A DNA stretch of 32,018 bases from Trichoplax sp. H2 (GCA_003344405.1 NOWV01000374.1:1-32018); one strand, 5' to 3'; positions 1 through 11,292 are shown, counted from the first letter of the stretch. Notes: generated by a model from the sequence alone, not told the origin. Made by a program: numbers and translations.

Positions 1-1242
1 TCTACCAATCCCATACAAAGTTTTACTTAATTCACCTTCATGCTCAGATCTATCGGAAGATGAGTGAAATGTTTTGCTATTTTCATAATACGATATTGAA
101 GTGTCATATTCACCTTTCTTGAAACATATTTCCCCTAATACATTGTTTAATTTTGCCTTAAATCTTTTACAGTAATCATTTCTTCCTTTGCAATTTTCCT
201 CAGTTGCTAAGAACTTGTAATACTTCTCAGCATTGTCTAATTGATCAGAAGCAAAGTAAGCCTTGCTTAAATATTCTTTGGAAATTAGTAATAGATAATC
301 TTGACTTTTTAATATTTTCTCTTTTATTCTGTATGATTTTAGGTATTGGATTATAGCTGCCTGATAATTACTCTGCAAATAAAATATATTGCCAGCAGTA
401 TCGTACAACAAAGCTAGAAATTGTCCTTTCTTTTCTTTCTCTAGTAAACAATTTTCCACTTTGTTCAATAGATTACTTAGATTCTTTTCACTTATAAGCT
501 GATCTGAATGAACTAAATCAAGACATTCACTACGCTTAGAGTCTTTCTTCATGAGAAGTGATACGCTTTTTAGCTGGGATTGAAGAGCTTGTATATATAT
601 ATTCCAAGCCTGTTCATATTTATGTTGCAAAATAAGTACTTTAGCCGTATCATGTTCGATCATAGTATACAATGTCAATCTCTCTTTTTGATCTAAGTAA
701 GTAATTGCTTTATCACAATAGTTTAAAGCTTCATCGTACTTTTCTTCTCTTATGCAGATGTTAGCTTTTACACTATAACATTTAGCAATTGAATATCTTT
801 CACAAGTATCTTCAGCATAAGATACGGCAGTAGAAAAATATTTATTTGCCTCGTCTAATTCATATAACCGATAGTGGCACGCCATCATACCAAATGTAGT
901 CCTGAATTTAACTTTCATCAAGTAGTTTTTATCAATAAACTTTTCCTTTCTGTTATCGAATTGATGCACTTGTGTGTACTTATCTATTGCTTTAATATAA
1001 CTTCCATTCTCACAGAATTTATCCGCTCTATCGAGCATAGTTTCTAATTTCTTAACCAGAAAATCTCTTTTTCCAACTTCAGATGACAATTTCTTATTTC
1101 GTGAATTATTAGCCAAGTTAAACTTCTCACGACAGTGGCTACTTCCTATACAGTCAGATGAAGATATGATTAAGTATGCTATATTATTGTATAATATTGC
1201 CACGATAAGAACCACCGTGAAGAGTAAATTTCTAAATATGAA
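1..1242 (-). CDS. Gene A: TPR-repeat protein, partial, start uncertain
   Basis: An open frame on the minus strand (codons in register with position 1) runs off the left edge, so the C-terminal part is missing. The protein is clearly a paralogue of the three other TPR proteins here. It has the N-terminal LDRADKFCENGSYIKAIDKY helix pair, then LLYDTAGNIFYLQSNYQAAI, then EYLSKAYFASDQLDNAEKYY, then LNNVLGEICFKKGEYDTSI, and ends at ELSKTLYGIG. No in-frame ATG precedes 1038. At 1114-1116 the codon is TTG, followed by GCTAATAATTCA; this aligns with the ATG GCT AAT AAT TCA start of gene D, so the ancestral start looks lost. The frame stays open upstream to a TAG at 1243-1245 and encodes a hydrophobic stretch (NLLFTVVLIVAILYNNIAYL) absent from the paralogues. 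It may be translated from an upstream exon (possible acceptor near 1240), start at Met 1036-1038, or be a pseudogene. The role as a protein-binding scaffold is inferred from TPRs. Confidence 0.75.
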
Positions 1243-3700
1243 CTAAATTTCATGAAGAGTTATGACTCATCCATGATAGCAGCTGCCGTAGGGTATTTAA
1301 ACTCGGCAGATAAGTGAATAAAAGATGAGTTCTATAGTTGTTTAATGTAGAAGCAATGTGTCTGAATTCTTGTGAGATCGTTAACAGATACTAAATCCCG
1401 GAGACTATGGTAATTTAGAGATTTGTTTTACGTTATCTTTATCACGAAGATTATTGTGACTAATATGTACTTCCATATCTATCATACCATATGCAATATT
1501 TTACAAAAGTTTAAAATTAGAAGTACAAGTTCATAACGGATCAAATACAGTATGCGATTAACGTTAGTATGCTTACATGAACGTTGTTGGAATTCAACGA
1601 CATCGAAATAGCATACAACAATTCTCAATCAGTTGTCAAACTCTATGGATCACAAATACTTTTGTTTATTTAATGTTTGGTATTAATATCAAATTTAACT
1701 GCGATTATGCGATCTCATTGGAAGGTACCGTATGATTGCTTCGCTAAAGTGTTGAAAGTTTACACGAAACATGTAAAACTTGTGGATTCTAGAGATTTTA
1801 ATCAGTGGCTCATACTGTATTATAATTTACGATTTATCAAATTAATTTCTCATTAAAACGTATATACGAGCCAGCATAACGCTCAAAGATTATTTTTTAA
1901 ATCTATTTTAATAAAACCATGAACTTGAATTGATCTGTAAATTAACGTTTCAAATTATCTGAAAAGACATATTTGGCAAGAGCTTCGATTCCTCATTTTC
2001 TCCGTTTCATAAACGAATTGACTATTCTACTATAGAGCATAAGCACCTACCTTTGCAGTCACGATTCTGAATTATTTGTAAACTTAATTATCATTATAAC
2101 TGCTATTACTCCAATCACCACTAATAGCCTAAACATTTTTTTCTAGTAACAGCCCACTATCACTATAACTAACAATTTTGACTTATCTATTGTATATACA
2201 AGAGGCACTATATTCATTCCTGCTGTGACAAATATAGGGTGCATTATGTCATTGTGGGTCAATGAAGCTATAATATCTTCGTCATGGCATGTCAATACTA
2301 CCGGCACACTAGAATTACTATTTCTTTAAATCTTTAGAAGAAAACACATTTCCTCTATGTTAGTAAAAATGGTGGATGTAATGCTATGAAAAGACATAAA
2401 AAAAAACTAATTAATCAATTATTCAGCGTGAAGTAGCTTATTTTAGAAATAGTAGATGGTTGCAATATAAAATATGATTCATGTCGCACTACACTTATAA
2501 AACCATTGCAGAAAATTTTATATTCTGGTTAGAATTTTACTATCACCCACTCGATCTTAGCTATAGAGACTTGGCACGAATTGTTATGATAAAGTCTTAG
2601 AAAATTACTAATTGATATAGGTAACTATCTAATAGTATATTGATTAGTGGTGTTACTTCTTAAGATTCTTTATGACAGTTTCAAAGCAACCTTACCATAC
2701 TAGTAACGATAGGATGAATTGCAAATGTAATGAAAGTTAATTTTTAGAATTCTTCTTGAAGATTTGCATTCTAATAAAATTATGTAATCAGAGCAATTTT
2801 TTAATTTAACTGATTTAGCTTACTTACAGTACATTTCATTTGCCTTTTCCTAAATTATGAATCCAATTACAAGTACTTAATTGGGGCTATTATACATGGA
2901 TACTAGAGAGTATAAATATTGTAATTATTAATTGTTTAAAAAACTGTAATTTAGCCAATTAATTCGGTATTTATTAATAGCACATCTCCTCTAATGTGAT
3001 ATTTCGCTTACTCGATTTACTGAGTATGTTATTTCAGTCTATACTGTGCAGAGTATGCTAGTGTAATTCAAAGTTCTATAGATCATGTTTTAAACTATGA
3101 TAAAGTCTATAAATTGTATAGCCCAAACGAAATTTCAAAAAACTATATTACTTTATCGTAAAATACGTCGTAAATCCGAATATTTCGATCTGAGCTCTAC
3201 TTTAAAGGTGGCTACCTATCTTAATAATATTTAGTTTTGTGGTGTATACTGTCGAACGATAAGGAATTAATATGATCAGTAGAATATTTGTTAATAATAT
3301 CACGAGAGAATCACTTTTTGACGGCTTGATTGACTTAGGCAGTTTCTCTACCCTTTTAATAATTCTCTGAGTTGATTTGCAAGTGTGCTGTTCAAGTTAT
3401 AATATACTATCACCTTTTCTACGTTTTAGCTCAAGTTGAAATTCAAAGCAGTGATTAGTTACAAAAAATACTCATTCATTACAGTAATTATTGCTCCTAA
3501 GCTAAAATTTATTCTATTACCAATAAAATGCGAATGAAAGTTTAAAAATTGGATTGATAGATTCACGAATGATTTATACTATATTATCAATGAATAGATT
3601 TATGAGGATTTCGCTCTAATGAATTGACATAATATTTCGCATTAAAATTTTACATCCTGTACTTCGATAACTCTTTTAGAAGTTTCCTTCTACTACTAAC
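1243..3700. other. Gap between gene A and gene B
   Basis: No convincing gene. This should hold upstream sequence of gene A and possibly downstream introns or exons of gene B. I looked on the minus strand for the Roc-COR and CARD exons expected after a TPR exon of this family and saw none. A 25-codon minus-strand ORF at 2136-2059 encodes a very hydrophobic peptide starting MFRLLVVIGVIAVIMIIKF and stopping before a GTAGGT donor-like site. It could be a leader exon for gene A, but the phase does not join cleanly. A weak candidate exon ending in KRRK before a GTGATA site lies near 3410-3465. Confidence 0.4.
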
Positions 3701-3727
3701 TATCGCAGTGCTTATTCTTGGATTTTT
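3701..3727 (-). CDS. Possible 27-nt linker mini-exon of gene B
   Basis: A good acceptor (AATATTTCAG) is followed by nine open codons' worth of sequence and a GTTAGT donor. Both boundaries are phase 1, matching the phase-1 donor that ends the gene B TPR exon. The encoded peptide is short and charged (KSKNKHCD). Such a small exon can arise by chance; it is listed only because gene C carries a series of short 1-1 exons in the equivalent place. Confidence 0.22.
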
Positions 3728-4052
3728 CTGAAATATTGTATGATCCTGAAATCGCTCCTCTAAACATTTTGTAATTCATATTAAGATATCTATAATATGC
3801 GATACAGTAAACTCTTGACTTTTAAATATATTCTTCATAAGCGCTTTATACACTACAATCACTGATTTTTTCATAACTAAAATACGATTGTTCTAAAATA
3901 GGATTCGTTCTTATACTATCGTACGTCTTCATCTCTTAATATTCGATATTAATCTGTGATAATTATTTTTTCGACGTTAAAAATTTTAAATCTAGTTTCT
4001 GATTGATGTCATAAATTATTAGGCTAATCTTATTAATACAAATAGCTCGCAC

Positions 4053-5724
4053 CTGGTTGATCATATGAATTATTTGACGAAATATCAGTATTTATATTTG
4101 TAATATTCGCGTTATCATTCTCTAATAATCTTTCCCTAGCTGCGTCTATCTTATCAATTTCGTCCTTCAACCATTTAAAATTTTCCAAATCTTGTCCTTG
4201 TAAACATTTTTGGTCATGTGCAGCGGTCTGGTGATTCTCAAATGATTTGGTATGATTGGAAAATAAGTTATACATCTTGTTAAGTTTAGCATAAACTTCA
4301 TCCATTTCATTGCATAGTCTTTTCTTATTTAAGTCTGTTAAAATACTATCATTCCTGGATATGTATTTTTCCCATCTTGTCTCACTGTAATAGGATCTCA
4401 CGAAATCAATATCATATTGATCACAAAAATCTTTCCTAAACTGTAAACTTTCCTTGTACTCCTTATTAGAGGTATCAATTTCTTGACGAAGTCTATACAA
4501 CTTTGCAATTTGATCTCGAATATCTGCAATCAACAGGCAGCGATGACTTGATATTCCCTTTAGAATTTCCATGGATGCTTCCAAATGTTTCTTTGCTGCT
4601 TCAAATTGCGAACTTCCTAATTTTGCTTTTCCAATCCCGTAGTAAGCTTTACTCAATTCAATTTTATCTCCTTTCTTATCTTTGGCAAATTTGACAGCTT
4701 CTTCGAAATATTTTATTGACTCTTTTAAAGGACCTTCCTTGTCATTTCTGTGCGTAACTTTTCTAGTTCTGAAACATATTTCACCCAAAATGTTATTAAT
4801 TTTCGCTTGTAATTGATAATCTACGAATCCTGTATCCTTTTTGATTTTTTGTAATATTTTGAAATATTTCTTAGCATTATCTAATTGATCTGAAGCAAAG
4901 TATGCATTTCCTAAATATTCCACTGAATCTGCTCTATACCAACTGTTTTCTTTGAATCTATTCTTTTTGATATTATATGACTTCATGAAGTATGCTATAG
5001 CTCCAAGATAATCACCCTGCATATAAAATGCCTTGCCAATAGTATCATAAAGTAAAGCAAATTTAACAGTCTTTTTCATTTTCGCAGATAACGAAGAATT
5101 GAGTTTTTGCAAAATGTGATTGACATGACTTTCACTTAGTAGTAATTCATTGTCGGACAGGTCTAGAGGTGTAACACTTTTAGCCGTTTTCTCAATACTA
5201 TTTTGTATGATTTGTAATTGTTTGGCTAACGACTTCAGAAAAACAGATCGAGCATTTTCAATTTCATTCCGCAACATATAGATACTAGCTTTACCATATT
5301 GAGCCAAAGTTAACAAATCATCTTCACTTGAATTTAAATATTTAATTGCAGCTTCAAAATGATCGGAAGCTTCATAATACTCTCCATTTTTTACATAAAC
5401 ATTGCCCATTATATAATAAGCTTCAGCTAGTAAAGAACTGGGACATTTATTTCGGAAATGTGATATTTTTTCAGAAAAATCTTTCTTAGCTTCATCAAGT
5501 TGATGCAGCTGAAATTTAGACTTCATTAAACCAATCCAACTTCTGCAAGTAAGTCTGATATAATCTTTGTCATCTAGGTAATCGTGCATGGATTTTTCCT
5601 GAATCTGCTTGTTCGCCAGATCATAACTAGTTATTGCATCGTTATAGCTCCCATTATCATAACAAAGCTCAGCTTGATCAAGTTTAGATGTTAGTAACTG
5701 TTCATTTGATAGAATATCGTCCAT
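4053..5724 (-). CDS. Gene B: TPR-repeat protein, first coding exon
   Basis: ATG at 5722-5724; the frame stays open to a TAA at 4033-4035 (563 codons). It begins with SKLDQAELCYDNGSYNDA and contains about seven TPR helix pairs, clearest near residues 100-133 (YYIMGNVYVKNGEYYEASDH), 224-256 (LYDTIGKAFYMQGDYLGAIA), 266-300 (YLGNAYFASDQLDNAKKYF) and 358-390 (LSKAYYGIGKAKLGSSQFEA). A conserved block, FVRSYYSETRWEKYISRND, follows the repeats. It is closest to gene C. The coding exon most likely ends at 4053: CAACCAG|GTGCGA is a phase-1 donor at the same codon as in gene C (DQPG), and the remaining ASYLY plus stop would be intron read-through. No Roc-COR or CARD exon could be found downstream, so it may be a TPR-only gene or a truncated duplicate. 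TPR arrays bind partner proteins; the partner is unknown. Confidence 0.85.
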
Positions 5725-6000
5725 GATTACTAAAATTTCCTCAAGGTAAAGTGACTTCTTCTTGTATTAATTAGTGAAATTTAATTACAAGAGTGATTGT
5801 AGAGCAATATCTAACGTATCTATCGAACAAAATAGATCGAAATTCAGTACAACCTCTGCCAATTTGCTTTTACAGAAATAATAATTTTGTCTAGTAAGGG
5901 CCTTGCTATGGCGAAAATATTTAACTGCACCAGTACGACCTTAGTAACAGTCTATAAATTGAAATTAGAAAAGCAGTCGTTAATTCATTTTGGTAATAAA
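5725..6000 (-). promoter_or_regulatory. Gene B upstream region, conserved with gene C
   Basis: The sequence upstream of the gene B ATG resembles that upstream of gene C (21776-22030) in the same order. Shared blocks include TTTCCTYAAGGTA just before the ATG, ACATCTAACG-like, ATMGAACAAAATA, TCAGTACAA and TGCCAATTTGCTT (read on the plus strand). Conservation of non-coding sequence next to the start suggests a duplicated promoter and 5' UTR. No TATA box could be assigned with confidence. Confidence 0.6.
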
Positions 6001-6470
6001 GCGGTAAACAAAGACATACAAAATTTTAAATCTAAGACTTTTAAGCATAGAAAAAAGTCGTTGAGTTTAAAATTTATCCTACTATTGTACACCGTAGTAA
6101 CGAAAACTGACCTCAAATATATTTGTACTGCGGTAAACCAAAATAGGCATAACAATTTTTATCATAATATAAGTGCATATTCCTATAGCATATCTCAAAT
6201 TCAGTTAATCTTTCAACATAATGCAGCGTTTTTACGTGAAATAGTGACAATAATTTTGTTTATAATTTTGTTATTATATGATTGTATGTGCTGCATAGAA
6301 CGGCTTATGTTCCGTACGACTTCATTCACCCATTATCATCTGCTACTTAGCAAGGCAAGCAAAACACAATATTCACTGCACTTATAAAAAAAAGCCTTAT
6401 TTACCTCTAACAGTTGCTAAACTTGTATGGATTAGACAGCCATTCTTACACTTAAACTCGAGCTAATGCA

Positions 6471-6567
6471 GCTTATCGAACCCAGCTCACTGCAAAGAAA
6501 TAATCTACTTGCATCTAGACTTTTAAATCAATATACTAAGCGTGAACGCTTATCGAACTCAGCCCAC
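6471..6567. repeat. Pair of 20-bp direct repeats
   Basis: GCTTATCGAACCCAGCTCAC at 6471-6490 recurs as GCTTATCGAACTCAGCCCAC at 6548-6567 (18 of 20 identical, spacing 77). It lies between the gene B promoter and the relic plus-strand promoter. It may be a duplicated factor-binding site or a short tandem duplication. Confidence 0.6.
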
Positions 6568-6589
6568 CACGGAAAAAAGCTTTTATTTT

Positions 6590-6860
6590 ATGTCTTAATC
6601 AACAATATGTAAAATAAGTAATCGTAGTTAACAGAAGGAGGATTAATCACAAGGTAATATTCTTGTATTAAGTATTTTCGGTGATAAAGAGTAAATAGCG
6701 TACTACACATTGTTCCGTTGCTTAGCAACGGACATTGTATTATCTATTTAAATAGAATCTGTATAGACCATGATTAACGGTAATTATTAGACGCGGAAGT
6801 TATATAAAGCGTTATCATTTTAAAAATTTGCTAATAAAGTCACAAAATCCGATTTAAATT
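6590..6860 (+). promoter_or_regulatory. Relic copy of the gene D promoter region
   Basis: On the plus strand this segment matches the region upstream of gene D (about 23100-23310) in the same order and orientation: TCAACAATATGTAA, an AAGGTAAKATYCTTGT block, AGAGTAAAT, TCTATTTAAA, GGTAATTAT and AAAGCGT..CATTTTA. In gene D a TPR exon begins about 160 bases further on. Here no TPR coding sequence follows, so the promoter appears to have outlived its gene. With gene B on its left, this reproduces the divergent arrangement of genes C and D. Confidence 0.6.
6707..6738. repeat. Small palindrome flanked by a 7-bp direct repeat
   Basis: TCCGTTGC-TTA-GCAACGGA (6714-6732, perfect 8-bp arms) is flanked by ACATTGT at 6707-6713 and 6732-6738. 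The homologous gene D upstream sequence has a single CATTGT followed directly by CTATTT. The extra palindrome plus repeat therefore looks like a small insertion with target duplication, such as a transposon footprint. Confidence 0.45.
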
Positions 6861-7014
6861 TATTATCGCGTTCTGTCCACAATTTATTCTATCAATTGAA
6901 GCGTCACAATACAAATCTCTTATTACTCTTATACTCAGCGAAATTTTTTGACTATACAGTATATTCGAAATCTTAATATAAATGTTTCAATAGAATTTTT
7001 ATAATATTGTCATG

Positions 7015-7550
7015 TAGCTAGTATTGTAATTGTAGACTATTAGCTTTGTTTAGTATTATGTACGGTAGATATTTATCCTAAGAGATATTTGGTAGCTATA
7101 ACTATAGACTGTAGTGGTAGAGACTCTATGCTAGAGTACAGATGACTATACACAGTAAGGTGTTGAGTTACTAATAAGGCTATAGGTAAAAATAGAACTG
7201 TAAATCATATATTAGGATATGATTAATTCATTGTACTTTGACTGGTGTGAATAATGTCTACGTAAGTACTGTAGCCGTATCCATATTGAATTAATGATGG
7301 TCCGCAGTAGAATAGTCTTACTAAGAATAATTTAACCATGTGTAAAATAAGGTAAAAGGTTGCCATGCGGATTGTAGCTGCGAATGCTACGAAAAGTATA
7401 AAAGCATGCAACTTTAGATTATTCTGTTAGTTCGTTGTAGAAGTCTTTAGTAGTAGTATTCGGCTAGAGTAGAGCTGTGGGTAGTTAATGTTTGTATAAA
7501 ATTCAATAAAGCCCTTATTTTTTTCTAAAATTTGGAATCTCGTGATCGGT
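7015..7550. repeat. Duplicated segment, copy 1
   Basis: This segment is repeated in direct orientation at about 9190-9750 with many substitutions and small indels. Shared landmarks in order: ATTGTAGACT, ATATTTGGTAGCT, GGTGTTGAGTTACTA, AAAAATAGAACTGTAA, CAAATTAATGATG-like, TTGTAGAAGTCTTT-like and CAGCTAGAGTAGAGCTGTG-like blocks. A minus-strand 62-codon frame (7223-7411) is present in copy 1 but is interrupted in copy 2, so I do not call it a gene. It could be an ancient transposon fragment or a local duplication. Confidence 0.65.
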
Positions 7551-7679
7551 ATATATCACAAATATGTACCACAATCGTCTTTTACAAAAAGACACTTGCA
7601 CAATCTTAATCTTAGCTATATATGGAGTTGCACCACAGGAACCAATTTTAATACTAGTATTAACATGATTCAAACTTAC

Positions 7680-8030
7680 AGTAACAATATCTTCACTTTG
7701 AAGACTACTGAAATCGTTACCAACGAATTGAATACTCCAGGAATTACCATTAGGCACATAAGTGCTCGATTTGGAGTAATTATATTTAGCGTGTCTCTCT
7801 AAGATTATAATCCATCAGAAGTTATTGCAAGCAGCAGCAAAAGAGGTGTAATATAGAATTATTTCTTTAAAAAATTGTCATCGCTTGAAAAATAATCTTT
7901 GCTAACTTACCGCGTACTGCATGGTTTTTGCATAATACGACAGTATCCATAAATCAGCCGAACTAGAGTCAAAAATGACTTTAAATTCCTGAAGTGGCTT
8001 ACCAATGAAAATTTTACCGTGGTATTGCAT
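7680..8030 (-). pseudogene. Degenerate aspartic protease (pepsin/cathepsin D-like) fragment, two exons
   Basis: Two adjacent minus-strand exons encode the N-terminal lobe of an A1-family aspartic protease. Exon 8030..7911 (acceptor TGTTAG, donor GCG|GTAAGT, 40 codons) reads MQYHGKIFIGKPLQEFKVIF then DSSSADLW, matching the family pattern QYYGEIxIGTPPQxFxVxFDTGSSNLW. Exon 7796..7680 (acceptor TTAGAG, donor ACT|GTAAGT, 39 codons) reads HAKYNYSKSSTYVPNGNSWS and continues IQFVGNDFSSLQSEDIVT, matching HHKYNxxKSSTYxxNGTxxxIxYGSGSLSG. Both exons join in phase 0 without stops. The catalytic DTG is DSS, the flap Tyr is Phe (YGSG to FVGN), and both cysteines of the first disulfide loop are gone. I found no signal or propeptide exon, no second-lobe DTG motif and no C-terminal exons nearby. 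It is most likely a pseudogene fragment; an inactive protease-like protein is possible. Ranges are exon ends inferred from splice sites. Confidence 0.7.
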
Positions 8031-9189
8031 CTAACAGTTGATGCCAACAATTTAACATGATAACTACTGGACTATTCTTATGTTGTAAATTCTATAAAAT
8101 GTGTGCATGCAACATTACTCTGTTGTCTATGTAGATACTAACAAATTTAAATTTATGAATATTACCAAAAAATAATATAAACAAAAAAATATTTGTGTTT
8201 AAATTAGAAAGCCAACAGGACGGTTTTGATAAAATCGACAAATCTTTTACCTAATCGACAGTTATAAGCCTTTTAACACCTTTCCTGCCGGATAATAAAA
8301 TTTGACAGATGCTTTTCATCTTTTATAACTGGATCCTACAAATTTAAAAGCAGTAATTAAAACTGCATATTTCATATCAATGGTAGCATAGCCTACTACT
8401 GATGCAATATCATTTGCATAAACTATGTGATCCTAGCCAGTTATAAAGCTGCTGATATTCACTTCACAGAATATTATGGTTGATTAAATTTTTTAGCAAG
8501 ATTGATTTGTTTAAATTAAGTATTAATAATATCAGAAACTCCCTATCAAAATATTACCAAGTAACAACATAAAATTATTACAGTCTCTCGAACACGTTTC
8601 TCTCTTTATTAGGCTTTATTCGAAGTAATTTTTAATACCTTCGTATTCTTACGATGTATTAATAAAATTTACTTGGAAAATACTAAAATATATTTGTCTA
8701 AGTACTCAACATAAATTATTCTATTCTTCAATAACCGTAAATATATATCACTGCTGCTTATTCCCGTAGCTAGACACCGCAGTGATGCATAGCTGTAAGA
8801 GTAGTATAACTATTATAAAGATAAAAGAGAAATCGTCTTTTAAATTTTTTTTATTTTCGGATCTGATTTGAAGTCGGAATATGCGTTTCACAGAACTTAA
8901 AACTATAGCATGATAGCCCCAGAGGAAAAGCTTATCGAGAACTAAACTTCCTTTGTTCGTCAACATCGATTTGCATTGAGATCTAGTAATAGCATATATT
9001 AGCGTAGATTTTGCTCGGATGTAATTTCAGTTATATCCTATTATGAAATTAGAATATTTCAAGGCTTGTATACCAATGTTGTCTATTGATAGGTATCAGA
9101 CAAACTGTCATGGCAATTTGATAGCTACAAGTCATGATATCACATGAATGAATTGTACTTTGCTTTATTATTGAGATACCTTAAACGAA
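8031..9189. other. Gap without recognisable gene
   Basis: This is upstream of the protease exons on the minus strand, where signal-peptide and propeptide exons would be expected. A minus-strand ORF (8966-8748) contains a hydrophobic run (FSFIFIIVILLLQLCITAV), but it has no start close to that run and no splice phase that would join the protease. Nothing else is supported. Confidence 0.4.
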
Positions 9190-9750
9190 ACTTGGTATTG
9201 CGATTGTAGACTTTTAGCTATATTTAGTAAGATGTATGGAAGCGCAAGTTTCTATATTTATCTTAAGACATATTTGGTAGCTTGCTACTATGGACTGTAA
9301 TGGCAGATTCTATACTACAGTATGGATGGCTATATATAGTATGGTGTTGAGTTACTATTAAGGCTCGAGTTAAAAATAGAACTGTAATTCATATATTAAG
9401 ATATGCTTAGTTTACCGAACTTTGACTGCTAAGAATAATATCTACAGAAATACTGCAGTTGTTTCCTTATCAAATTAATGATGAATGGTCGTCCTTAAAA
9501 TGTTGTTGCTAACAATAATTTGACTACGTGTAAATTAAGGTAGAATGTTGCTATGCTGATTGCGGTTGTGACTGCTACGAAATGTATGTACTATTCAAGC
9601 TAGCAACTGTAGACTATTCACTTAGTTCTTTCTAGAAGTCTTTCAGTAGTTGTATTCAGCTAGAGTAGAGCTGTGTGTAGATAGTCTTTGTATTAGATCT
9701 GGTAAAGTTCTAATTTTCTACTACTTGGAATATTCTTGATCTGATTTTAT
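9190..9750. repeat. Duplicated segment, copy 2
   Basis: Second, diverged copy of the 7015-7550 segment, about 2.17 kb away in direct orientation. The similarity starts near ATTGYGATTGTAGACT and fades after TTGGAATATTCTTGATC. The two copies do not share a protein-coding frame across their length. Confidence 0.65.
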
Positions 9751-11292
9751 TACTCTTTAGTAAGTGAGTATTGCAAGATAGTATGACCGCAAGAACTAAG
9801 ATTAGTGAAGGCATTTTACTAAGCTTTTTTCTGTAAACTGGTGATAAGTTACTTTTGAAGCAAAAGTTATAACGTAATGCTGGTAAAAAATAGCGATCTT
9901 AGGTAAATGTCTACTAAAGCCTTGGCCAGCGAAAATTAAACTGATAATACAAAATCTATAAGGAAAAGAAATTCGAGTAATTATTGAGCGATTTATAGCA
10001 TGCAGTGATAGAAAATGTCAACGTATGCGTTGGAAATCGTACACCTATATCATTATCATGAATAATTGGTCGCTAAATTAAAGTAAAAGTGGACTTTGGC
10101 CTTAAAATTATCCTAAATTTAAGATGGAGTATCATCTGTAACGAAGATACATTGCCGAATCACATTTATATAGCGAGATTCAGTCATAATACCTGAAATT
10201 AGTAAAAAATAATATTTCAATAATTATACCGCGCAGTTATTATACTCTTTTAAGCATGTTTTGCGGATTTAGCTTTTAGTTTTTAATTATTTTAATAGGT
10301 ATAAAAGCTTGTCTATAGTTTAGCTCGATTTGCTAACTAGCGCCAGAAAGATAGTTATTGTTGTCTGTCACAATTTCACTTCCGTGATAAGGTAACGTTC
10401 AGTAAAAGTCTATAAGTAGCTATTGACTTAAGCGCCCTTTTACTTAACGTTAAACACACAGCAAAATAATGTAAAGATGAAACTTTTATTAGCAAAGATA
10501 TATCTACAACTTTTTAGCACACGACTCAACTCAAATGTTCCCTTTTATATGGGAACCGTTTAATTTGTAAACTTCAACAGTATTATTATTATACCTTACT
10601 AGAAGAAAAATCTCGAACTGAGATGTTCCTTACATAGCTTTTCTATCAGAAAATATTTTGAATCTCTTACTCATACTTAATCTTAATATAAGCTCGTAGG
10701 TTGTTTAATTCAACTATCTTCAACTAGAACTTAAATCATCTTACTGCTATAGAATTGACCACAGTACTAATGACATTGTACCGCACTGTAGATATCTTAC
10801 AGTATCCTGCTAATCTTAACTTGGTATGTCCATCACCGTACATTAGTTATCATAATGTGCTTTGTACCATTAACTAATCTTGATATAGCATAGTAAATTA
10901 CTATTACCAGGATATATATAATATCGAATAATAACACTATCTGTTAAGTTTATTAACAAATTGAGCATAAACGTATATTTGGCAGTTTTGCTTACCAACC
11001 TTAACAAACCATTAATACTATATATAGTAACCATCCTTATTCGGTAAAGGTATTAATACGAAAGTTACTTAACGAAATTTGAATTGGTATAGAAATGAAT
11101 AATCTCTAGGGTTTATGTGAATATTATTGAGAAGGTATAAGTGATTGATACACATCATTAGGCACTATTAGTTCTATTGCTCTCATGCACTTCGTAGTGT
11201 TACCCTACTGTAGTTCCCCTGTCCTGGTTATTTATGATTGCCATATATCATAAAACAAAAAAGTTTCTGAGAGGATAATATTAGTTAGTCAG
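9751..11292. other. Gap without recognisable gene
   Basis: AT-rich, no supported ORF or exon on either strand. The only local structure seen is a hairpin-capable GTTCCC...GGGAAC pair at 10537-10556 (6-bp perfect arms, 8-base loop). Confidence 0.4.

Noticed and set aside
5887-6387. Plus-strand 166-codon ORF upstream of gene B
   Set aside because: It lies in the duplicated promoter region; the matching sequence upstream of gene C does not keep the frame, and no domain is recognisable.
7223-7411. Minus-strand 62-codon hydrophobic ORF
   Set aside because: The duplicated copy at 9.4-9.6 kb has stops in the equivalent frame, so it is not under coding constraint.
8240-8330. Minus-strand KMKSICQILL-like peptide resembling an aspartic protease propeptide
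   Set aside because: A stop codon lies directly upstream, and splice phases do not join the protease exon at 8030.
8748-8966. Minus-strand ORF with a hydrophobic run, possible signal peptide
   Set aside because: The Met is far from the hydrophobic segment and no donor in a usable phase follows.
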